DNA from: Caenorhabditis remanei
Lineage: Eukaryota > Nematoda > Chromadorea > Rhabditida > Rhabditidae
NCBI RefSeq assembly: GCF_010183535.1
Contig: NC_071333.1
Location: 2,852,001 to 2,916,000 of the forward strand
Length of the DNA stretch: 64,000 nt
Direction of reading: 5' to 3'
Part shown: positions 56,097 through 64,000 of the stretch, in pieces
Position numbering within the stretch: the stretch's first letter is position 1
Layout: the number at the start of each line of letters is the position of its first letter
The notes under the pieces: generated by a model
What the model saw: only the letters and a program-made list of their open reading frames with translations
What the model was told of the DNA's origin: nothing
Databases searched by the model: none
Translations under genes and position numbers: made by a program

Positions 56097-56809
56097 CAGT
56101 TTTTTGGTAAACTCATGTGACCAGTTTTGTTCCCCACATGTTCGAGACTTAATTATTATCGTATGGAATAATTGACCTAAAAAACATAAGACATCTCAGA
56201 AAACAAACAAAAAACGGGATATGCAGTCCTCATATTAGATAGTCTTTCTTCGTCTCGTTTTTTAATATTATTTTTCGATTGCATTCCAAAACTGCTCTTC
56301 ATGACACTGTATTATGGAAATTTCATCAATCCAATGAAAACCATTTCGTGACATAGATTGCGCAACAACGGCAATACTCAGACGCAAGGAGGGAGAGGAA
56401 AGAGAAAATGGCAAAATAAAAATAAATGCATGGGAAAGATAACACAAAAAAGGGGAGCGATTGTTCAGAAAAATGTTTGAATGAGAGGCTGTGGGTCATG
56501 GAAAGTTATATTTGAGGGGTGGTTGAGTAGGGTATTGGAATCGAGATAGATCAAAAGAGGGTTGACCAATTATTCGTTTCCTTTTTGGATCGATGGGGTG
56601 CTATGTTTCACCAGCCCTCCTCCTTCATGGGTCTGGCGCCTCTTTGTTATGTTTATAAGTTTTTCGGCCACAGTTGCGCATTCTATGTTACGAAATCGTT
56701 TTCAGGTGCAGTGATGGTTTAGAAAGTGGGTGCAGACAGACGTGGAGAAGAACGGCTTGAAGATTCTCTCACATAACGAGAGAGTGAGAGAGCGCAGTAT
56801 TTCAGAAGA
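56097..56809. other. Spacer between array copies 2 and 3
   Basis: 3' UTR end (AATAAACAGTTTTTTGGTAAACTCATGTG) and then gene-free sequence. 56380-56530 is purine-rich. No exon. Confidence 0.4.
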
Positions 56810-57190
56810 AGGCGGAGCTTCGGAACACTATATATAGCGAACGACAAAGTGGGTATTCATATTTCTCCGAGAAGCGCTACCAGTATGCGTTTCGCCTATA
56901 TAAAATGTATATTATGATTTTTATTGAATTCTAATTGTTTGTTTTATTCGTAATAGTGACAGGTTAGTTCTGGGATAAGCTTGTTCAAACATAAACTTTA
57001 TTTTTCAGCTGCACAAATATACTACGACGTCTACAAACAACCCATTAAACACACGTGGATTCTCAATTGCACAGTTTTTTTCCGGTGTTTTTTCCGGTGT
57101 TTCCGAAACAACTATGATCTCACATTGGAAAATCTAAATAAAAATAATTATGTTATAATTTTGAAAAAATTATGTTATAATAAACACTTT
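56810..57190 (+). pseudogene. Array copy 3: promoter and 3' UTR, body missing
   Basis: Promoter blocks recur (GGCGGAGCTTCGGAAC, TATATATAG, GAACGACAAAG, GAGAAGCGCTACCAGTATG, GACAGGTTAGTTCTGGG), then an acceptor TTTTTCAG (57009) and a short exon-like segment. At 57140-57235 the 3' UTR of copy 2 returns (ATTATGTTATAATAAACAC, TTTTTTGGAAAACTCATGTG). The coding part is nearly all gone. Confidence 0.65.
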
Positions 57191-57241
57191 TTTGGAAAAC
57201 TCATGTGTCCAGTTTTGTTTTCTCCTTAGAGTACTAGGGAA

Positions 57242-57514
57242 ATACATACCGTAAATACTGTATTATAACGGCACCTGTATTATAACGGCACCCCATCAAT
57301 ACTCAGAATTCATGAATATAAATTTCCCGGTGTTTTTTCTTGTTTCTGATTAGAAGCAGCGTGATTGACAACGTCTTGATCAGAGAAAATAATGTCCAAA
57401 AAAGATTTTTTGTTTAAATTTAATGAGTTTTCAAAAACTCAAAATTTCTCTGGGAGGCAGTTGAAAAATATAACGGCATGCCGTTATAATACAGTATTTA
57501 CGGTAATATGTATC
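57242..57514. repeat. Inverted-repeat MITE with ACCGTAAATACTG ends
   Basis: ACCGTAAATACTGTATTATAACGGCA on the left is matched by its complement at 57477-57506, and ATACATA/TATGTAT extends the ends. CTGTATTATAACGGCACC is also repeated in tandem at the left. About 270 bp; the TIR is about 30 bp. Confidence 0.85.
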
Positions 57515-58033
57515 AGAGCTGATTTCGCAATCACTTCCTATTCAACACTGACCGATCCTGCTTTCCACCCAACAACATGATTTGTCGTTCTATCGGTCTG
57601 TTCGTCGATAACTTCTCGCATCAATACATCTTTTTTTCAGTTGGCGCCAACATCGACTTTCCTGAAACAATACCTAAGGCTTTGAACCCAAAGTTTTTGA
57701 GTTTCAACAGAAATTACTTTTTGCAGCCACTTCAAGAAATTTATTCAATTTTTTGGGTGAAAACGGTCAGGTGGAAGTTCTTCGTATTCATAATATCTAA
57801 AGGTTTTATCGAACATTCAAATGGACACATTTTATTCTATGTATGCCTCTCCGTTTTTTTGACTCACCGGAGAAGCAATAAAAAATAGTTTCAAAAATTA
57901 TATTTTATCGCTGAGAATTCCCATGGCGCCACACAGAGATAAAAATTTAACGACTTTGAGACCCTATGAATATTTTCCTCTCCGCACTGTTTTCACCACC
58001 TTTTCTCCATTCTCTCCTCACTGAATAAGAAAT
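57515..58033. other. Spacer with unsupported open frame
   Basis: A 103-codon frame from 57577 is broken by a likely TTTTTTTCAG acceptor at 57630-57639, and its C-terminal half is poorly protein-like. I do not call a gene. Confidence 0.35.
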
Positions 58034-58553
58034 GGTCTAAACTGATCGTGGAGTTCAGCAACGAGACCTAGCAGAATCGAAAGACAAAAGAATTTTAATG
58101 AGAAATCAGTTTTCAGAAAGCATTTCTGGAAAGCACACTTCGACCACGTCTGTACCAATTCTCTTTTTTTCACTGTTTGAGCCGTTTTTGATTTAAATCG
58201 AATCGAAACTGCGCTGTGTGGGTTTTTTATAACCGCCTAGACAATATCCTGAAAGTTTATCACTCCAGGCGACACTTCTGGTTTGCTTAGATTCTAAATT
58301 ACTTCATTGCTATCAGAATCGTTCGTAGTTTACGCTTGATTAAAAAAAAACGGCTCAAAAAGGGAAACGACGAAATATGGGGCAAAACACCACTAAATGT
58401 GGGTGAAAAATCGAGTAAAACACAACACAATTTGAAAGCCAGAATATCTGAATTCTGGAGGACTTTTTTTTTGAAAACTGATTGTCCATCAGAATTTGAT
58501 TGTCTACCGATTGTGCTAGGTCTCGTTGCTGAACTCCACGGTCAGTTTAGACC
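58034..58553. repeat. MITE-like element with about 58-bp TIRs
   Basis: GGTCTAAACTGATCGTGGAG... pairs with ...CTCCACGGTCAGTTTAGACC; the arms also share GTTCAGCAACGAGACCTAGCA. Centre is AT-rich and carries no gene. Target duplication not evident. Confidence 0.85.
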
Positions 58554-58766
58554 ACTCCCTAGTTATTGACGGAAAACGCAAAAATACTCAAAATCAGGAA
58601 GAACTCTGAAAAAAATTCTGGAAAAAATGATGCCTACTTTCTGTAGGATCTAAACAAAATAACACAGGGTTTAATAACAATGGTTTTATTCAACTGAATC
58701 AGTATACACCGATTGGGACGGGTATGGGTGTCTTGGAAAGATCGGAGAAGAGGTGCGGAGGAAAAA

Positions 58767-59040
58767 TTAGACGTCGTGGCTGCAACAATGACTTTTTACA
58801 AATTCATCAGGACAGTACGAATGACAGCAACCCGCTACTGTTTGAAGACCCGTATCTGAAATAAAACACTCTCTAAAAAGTTAGAATTTAATTGAACTTG
58901 CCACTCTTGCATGTGTTTCCGCATACTGCAAATAAATACACTACACCAGCAGCAGTGGCCAAAATCGATGACACAAAAAGGAGAACGAAGACGAGAACAG
59001 TGTTGGTTTTAACATTTTTTGAGTGACAGAGAGCACTGAT
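58767..59040 (-). CDS. Single-span membrane protein with Cys-rich tail (3' exons)
   Basis: Minus-strand exon 59040-58905, 49-bp intron (donor GTGGCA, acceptor TTTCAG) and exon 58855-58767; phases fit, giving the last 74 residues. The first exon is mostly one hydrophobic helix (NTVLVFVLLFVSSILATAAG, then VVYLFAVCG). After it the tail has paired Cys: CGNTCK, GCCHSYCP, HCCSHDV. This suggests an extracellular or lumenal disulphide-bonded tail on a type II-like protein. The 5' exon with the start codon was not found. No family recognised. Confidence 0.55.
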
Positions 59041-59297
59041 CTGAAATTGAATTAGGGCAATGTGAAATAACAATAAGAGTAATGATTCATTTGCTTAAAA
59101 TCTAGTTAACAAGATTAAATGTCTCAAAAATCTTTTTCTATGGGTATTTTTGAATAAGGAATCTAATTTCGTTATCGATTTCACGCAGAAATGTTTCGCT
59201 GAGTAAATAAACTCAATTTCATGGGTGGCCTATTATACTTGAGTTACGCACTGCATCACGCACAGGGATTTGCGGAACTAAAATTTTCGGAAATTTC

Positions 59298-59570
59298 CAG
59301 ACTTGTCACGGGCCGGGCCGGGCCAAAATCAAAAAAAATCACGACCCGCTCGGTATAGTTTTCGAAAAAACATTTAAAATTGAATCAAAATGTGAATATG
59401 TATTATAATTTAAGCATTTTTACTTTTTTTTCGAAAAATTTCAAAAAAAATTGGTAAAAATGGGTACCCATTTTTTAATCCGGGCCGACTGGGCCGGGCT
59501 GGGCCAAGAGAAATTTCGGCCCGGCGCGTCCCGGTCAAGAAAAATCTCGGCCCGATTTTTGACAAGTCTG
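59298..59570. mobile_element. hAT-type GGGCC-rich MITE
   Basis: CAGACTTGTCA...TGACAAGTCTG, a variant of the CATACTTGTCA end. Flanked by GAAATTTC on both sides (59290-59297; 59571-59578). Core shares CATTTAAAATTGAATCAAAATG with 36904. Confidence 0.92.
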
Positions 59571-59578
59571 GAAATTTC

Positions 59579-60774
59579 GGAAATTTTCCATATTATTCTT
59601 TTTGAAAATTCCGGAAATTTCAAAAACTCGGTTTTTCAAACTTTTAGTCGAAATCAATAAATATGCAGTAAAAACTAAGAAAAAATTGGGAATTTTGACT
59701 CATTCAGGTGTGACGTTTTGACACGTTGGTTTTGCAGCATTTTGTATTAATTTTTTTTCTAAAAGAGATATCAACAAAAGCTAAAGTGCATCAGAATCAG
59801 CGTATTTTGTTGTACCTTTGTGCCAAATTTCAGCCCCATTAACATTAAACTCACTGAGAAATTTTGATTTGACTGGAAAATTAGTGTGCAAAAGTGTGCA
59901 GTGTGAAAAATCAAACTAACTTTTTTTCTAAAAGAGATATCAACATGAATTTCAACTTACTTTTTTAACCGTGACAAGAACCCATAAGAATGTAAATAAA
60001 TTAAAGCTTAGAACTCAAAAATAATCAGAGATTAATATAGGAGGCGACGCGCTCATTGCGTCGCCAGGGAGAAGAGGAGAGTAAGATGCAAAATGAATTT
60101 CTTGAGCTAAAAGCTGTCTTTTATACTGGATATCTACTTGAGAGACGCAGAGAAAGAGATTTGAAAACATGAAAAATAACTATGACGTTCACGATTCATA
60201 AAGAAAACACGAAGGTATAGAGGATATCAATGGAAGAGTATTAGACTAATCCGTGGTACTGACTCCTAATCTGATATCCGCTCATCTGTGTTTTTCTTGT
60301 TATTAAACTTCTAAGTCGCTGAATATCTTAATCCTTCTACTCAGTGAAGATTTTGCTTCGTAATCCCCTGCAGATCCCTTACGTGCCTTATTTCTAATTT
60401 GGTTTCTAGTTCGCTGAATATTTTAGTGGAGATCTAAAGGGTGACTAATAAAAAAGTCATATCAAACGATCAGTGGGAATCCCGTTCATTCGGCTCTATG
60501 AAAATTCTATGTTTTCAATAAAAATAAGACTTCTCTGCAAGATTCAAGAAGTTTTTCGCAAAGCAGATAAATGCAAATGATTCAGCGTCTTTGACACGGT
60601 GGTTTAAGAGGTTCTAAAATTGATAAATTGACCTAAAATAAAATTTACATGATGTGGTGTGAAAAATGAGAAGTTTTTATTTCTTTCGCAAACCCAAGTC
60701 TTTTCTACAATTTTTACATTTTTTCTTGTGAAAAAATAGTTCCTTTTTTTCACTACACAAACTGAGAAAAGCTA
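59579..60774. other. Gene-free AT-rich stretch
   Basis: CTTTTTTTCTAAAAGAGATATCAACA occurs twice (59750 and 59922). GGAGGCGACGCGCTCATTGCGTCGCC (60040-60065) is a GC-rich hairpin. No exon supported. Confidence 0.45.
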
Positions 60775-60875
60775 TTGTCGAAATAAAAAAAGTGATACCC
60801 GGTGTTTGCGGACAAAATTATTAAAATTAGCATTAAGTCCGCAAACACCGGGTATCCCTTTTTTTATTTCGACAA
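60775..60875. mobile_element. Tc1/mariner-type palindromic MITE, 101 bp
   Basis: TTGTCGAAATAAAAAAAGTG...CTTTTTTTATTTCGACAA, with CCCGGTGTTTGCGGAC/GTCCGCAAACACCGGG inside. Flanked by TA on both sides (60773-60774; 60876-60877). Confidence 0.9.
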
Positions 60876-60877
60876 TA

Positions 60878-61639
60878 TGAAAGAATATGATTATTCAAAT
60901 AATCGACACAAAACTCACATTATATCCCAAAAATGTCTCAAACACAGGCAGAAACCGCTTAAAAAATTGAAAATCTCAAGAATTCTGCTGTGATCAGTAA
61001 AAGAAATCAGATTTCTTAATTATTCTGTTCAAAAATTTATCTTTCACTTAAAAAATGAAATATTTGTTTATTACTCCCGTTATTCAATTCGTTTTCACTA
61101 TTTTTATATAGTTTGATTGAAAAAACAGGTATTCTTCTATTTTCACAACATAAATGAATAAAAAATTCGAAAATTTCAATCATTCATCTAAAATTCACGT
61201 TTCAAAACCAGAAATGTCCAAAAAACTCTAAAAAGTGTTTGCGAAATTCGGATGTCCCGAACTTTGTGTTGAAACCTTCACGAATATCAATTTTCCCAGC
61301 TATTTTGTTTTCAAAAAGTGGGGCGTGGTTGAAAAAATGATATCTTTTGTTATTTTTTTGTTACGCCCAACGTTTGTACCTATTTTCATATTGTTTTTCA
61401 AAATGATCAGTATTTTTTTCCCGGTTTTTAGTATTTTCTCTTCCAAGATGAACATTTCAGAAAATTTTCTCATTTTCGGATTACTGTAGTGACGAAACTG
61501 TGCAGTGTGCATATGCGCGTCAAATAGAAAACATTGAAAAAACGTTTTTGCTTCTTTTTTTCTCCATTTTTTTTTGACATTGCCCAGTAATTTTCTTTCA
61601 AGTTTTCGACGCAAAAACATATCAAATTTCCCATTTTTG
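60878..61639. other. Gene-free stretch before the satellite
   Basis: AT-rich with poly-T runs; 61235-61489 and 61620-61300 are overlapping open frames on opposite strands without splice or domain support. Confidence 0.4.
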
Positions 61640-64000
61640 TTGCTTTTTAGTTGCCGCCGACGCTAATTATTCGCAGTTTTTCGTATAATAGCAATTTTTG
61701 TTATTTTCGTCATTTTTTTGCTGTTTTTGCTGTTGTTTTAGGCTTAATTTTAATAGAAAATTAATGAATTTTCCGAATTTTTCGCATTTCAGTTGTCGCC
61801 GCCGCGAAATATTAGTGTTTTTTCGTGCAATAGCGATTTTCCGATTTTCTGTCATTTTCGTCAACTTTTCACAGTTTTTGTTGTTGTTTTAGGCTGAATT
61901 CCGGACAAAAAAAAATTTACCGAATTTTTTGCATTTTAGTTGTCGCCGCGGCGAAATATTCACATTTTCCGTGCAATAGCGATTTTCCGATTTTCTGTCA
62001 TTTTCGTCAACTTTTCACAGTTTTTGTTGTTGTTTTAGGCTTAATTCCAATAGAAAATCAATAAATTTACGGAATTTTTTGCATTTTAGTTGTCGCCGCT
62101 GCGAAATATTAGTGTTTTTCCGTGCAATAGCGATTTTCCGATTTTCTGTCATTTTCGTCAACTTTTCGCAGTTTTTGTTGTTGTTTTAGGCTTATTGTCG
62201 CAACAAAAAGTTCCGACATTTTTTCCCCCTCGGTGTTTGCGGACTCAAGCCAAAATTTGATAGCTTTGGCTTAAGTCCGCAAACACCGACGAGGAAAAAA
62301 TGTCGGAACTTTTTTATTTCGATAATAATTCCAATAGAAAATCAAAAAATTTATCGAATTTTTTGCATTTTTGTTGTCGTCGCGGCGAAATATTCACATT
62401 TTTTGTGCAATAGCGATTTTCCGATTTTCTGTCATTTTCGTCAACTTTTTGCAGTTTTTGTTATTGTTTTTGGCATAATTCCAATAGAAAATCAATGAGT
62501 TTTCCTTTATTTTTGCATTTTAGTTGTCGCCGCCGCGAAATATTCACATTTTTCGTGCAATAGCGATTTTCCGATTTTCCGTCATTTTCGTCAACTTTTC
62601 GCAGTTTTTGTTGTTGTTTTAGGCTTAATTCTAATAGAAAATCAAAGAATTTTTTGGGATTTTTTGCATTTTAGTTGTCGCCGCCGCGAAATATTCGTAT
62701 TTTTCGTGCAACAGCAATTTTCCGATTTTCTGTCATTTTCGTCAACTTTTCGCAGTTTTTGTTGTTGTTTTAGGCTTAATTTCAATAGAAAATCAATGAT
62801 TTCTCCGAATTTTTTGCATTTTAGTTGTCGCCGCCGCGAAATATTCACATTTTTCGTGCAATAGCGATTTTCCGATTTTCCGTCATTTTCGTCAACTTTT
62901 CGCAGTTTTGGTTGTTGTTTTAGGCTTAATTCTAATAGAAAATCAAAGAATTTTTTGGGATTTTTTGCATTTTAGTTGTCGCCGCCGCGAAATATTCGTA
63001 TTTTTCGTGCAACAGCAATTTTCCGATTTTCTGTCATTTTCGTCAACTTTTCGCAGTTTTTGTTGTTGTTTTAGGCTTAATTTCAATAGAAAATCAATGA
63101 TTTCTCCGAATTTTTTGCATTTTAGTTGTCGCCGCCGCGAAATATTCACATTTTTCGTGCAATAGCGATTTTCCGATTTTCTGTCATTTTCGTCAACTTT
63201 TCGCAGTTTTTGTTGTTGTTTTAGGCTTAATTTCAATAGAAAATCAATGATTTCTCCGAATTTTTTGCATTTTAGTTGTCGCCGCCGCGAAATATTCACA
63301 TTTTTCGTGCAATAGCGATTTTCCGATTTTCTGTCATTTTCGTCAACTTTTCGCAGTTTTTGTTGTTGTTTTAGGCTTAATTTCAATAGAAAATCAATGA
63401 TTTCTCCGAATTTTTTGCATTTTAGTTGTCGCCGCCGCGAAATATTCACATTTTTCGTCCAATAGCGATTTTCCGATTTTCTGTCATTTTCGTCAACTTT
63501 TCGCAGTTTTTGTTGTTGTTTTAGGCTTAATTTCAATAGAAAATCAATGATTTCTCCGAATTTTTTGCATTTTAGTTGTCGCCGCCGCGAAATATTCTTA
63601 TTTTTCGTGCAATAGCGATTTTCCGATTTTCTGTCATTTTCGTCAACTTTTCGCAGTTTTTGTTGTTGTTTTAGGCTTAATTCCAATGGAAAATCAATGA
63701 TTTCTCCGAATTTTTTGCATTTTAGTTGTCGCCGCCGCGAAATTATAGTGTTTTTTCGAGCAATAGCGATTTTCTGATTTTCTGTCATTTTCGTCAACTT
63801 TTCACAGTTTTTGTTGTTGTTCTAGGCTGAATTCCGGACGAAAATCAAGGAATTTTCCAAATTTTTCGCATTTTAGTTGTCGCCGCCGTGAAATATTCAC
63901 ATTTTTCGAGCAATAGCGATTTTCTGATTTTCTGTCATTTTCGTCAACTTTTCACAGTTTTTGTTGTTGTTCTAGGCTGAATTCCGGCTGGAAATCAATA
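61640..64000 (+). repeat. 150-bp satellite array, at least 15 units, runs off the window
   Basis: The anchor TTTTAGTTGTCGCCGCCGCG recurs at about 150-bp steps (for example 63119, 63269, 63419, 63569, 63719). The unit includes GCAATAGCGATTTTCCG, TTTCTGTCATTTTCGTCAAC and GTTGTTGTTTTAGGCTTAATT. Units are most alike from 63100 to 63720 and more diverged at the left edge. Because 150 is a multiple of 3, the minus strand stays open for 284 codons (63797-62943) as a 50-residue repeat, SRRRQLKCKKFGEIIDF and on, ending REs in Lys/Gln-rich parts. I treat this as a by-product of the period. Confidence 0.93.
62195..62325. mobile_element. Tc1/mariner-type MITE inside the satellite
   Basis: 131 bp: TTGTCGCAACAAAAAGTTCC...GGAACTTTTTTATTTCGATAA, with CGGTGTTTGCGGACT/GTCCGCAAACACCG in the arms. 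It splits a unit at GGCT-TA-ATTCC and leaves TA on both sides (62193-62194; 62326-62327). Related to the element at 60775. Confidence 0.9.

Noticed and set aside
57577..57888. 103-codon plus-strand frame
   Set aside because: A strong splice acceptor lies inside it, the second half is not protein-like, and no partner exon is evident.
62943..63797. 284-codon minus-strand protein made of 50-aa repeats
   Set aside because: It is the 150-bp satellite read in frame; a unit length divisible by three without a stop gives this automatically, and there is no promoter or splice evidence.
1..64000. CRISPR arrays, operons with Shine-Dalgarno sites or other prokaryotic features
   Set aside because: The window is plainly from a nematode nuclear genome; the only regular array is the 150-bp satellite.

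Overview
This is a eukaryotic window, almost certainly from a nematode of the genus Caenorhabditis. The grounds are: very short introns (about 40-60 bp) ending in TTTTCAG or TTTCCAG, an AT-rich background, two copies of the 22-nt SL1 spliced leader, a NeSL-type retrotransposon, a transthyretin-like secreted protein, a close relative of the regulatory myosin light chain MLC-4, and a nematode-type tRNA-Gly(GCC). The species cannot be fixed from the sequence alone. The region is rich in repeats and gene fragments, like a chromosome arm. Exon coordinates below were worked out by eye from splice consensus and reading phase.

Layout. 1-4.1 kb: no convincing gene, only diverged dispersed repeats. 4.2-10.8 kb: a nearly complete NeSL-like non-LTR retrotransposon whose 5' end is a perfect SL1 leader; it encodes zinc fingers, a Ulp1-type cysteine protease, reverse transcriptase and a restriction-like endonuclease, broken by one frameshift. 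11.8-19.4 kb: two tandem paralogous genes for proline-rich proteins with a C-terminal SAM-like domain. 20.0 kb: tRNA-Gly. 20.5-22.8 kb: a C2H2 zinc-finger gene with an in-frame TAA in its acidic region. 24.7-26.6 kb: a 448-bp-arm inverted repeat inside 169-bp direct repeats. 27.0-28.1 kb: two related coiled-coil/RING gene copies, both frameshifted, the second directly preceded by an exact SL1 leader. 31.1-31.8 kb: transthyretin-like gene. 32.6-33.2 kb (minus): mlc-4-like gene. 34.0-35.0 kb: foldback transposon with 232-bp terminal inverted repeats. 36.6 kb: collagen exon relic. 37.3-39.0 kb (minus): a secreted-type, VWA-like gene of a nematode-expanded family. 39.4-40.0 kb: a small two-exon gene with HMG-like features. 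42.3-46.7 kb: a PHD-finger gene (NSD/MES-4-like) that looks decayed and carries a hAT-type MITE, another repeat, and a non-autonomous LTR element in its introns. 52.7-57.2 kb: three tandem copies of a promoter/5' region, followed by an open coiled-coil gene, a frameshifted copy and a nearly empty copy. 58.8-59.0 kb (minus): a one-span membrane protein with a Cys-rich tail. 61.6-64.0 kb (running off the end): a 150-bp satellite with a Tc1/mariner-type MITE inserted in it.

The dominant theme is mobile DNA and gene-copy turnover. Five GGGCC-rich palindromic elements share CATACTTGTCA-like ends and 8-bp target duplications, pointing to a hAT-driven MITE family. The LTR element has a primer-binding site that fits the 3' end of the tRNA-Gly(GCC) gene found in the same window. 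No operon-like pathway joins the host genes; they are mostly members of nematode-expanded families (SAM, RING, TTR, PHD, VWA-like) in different states of decay.
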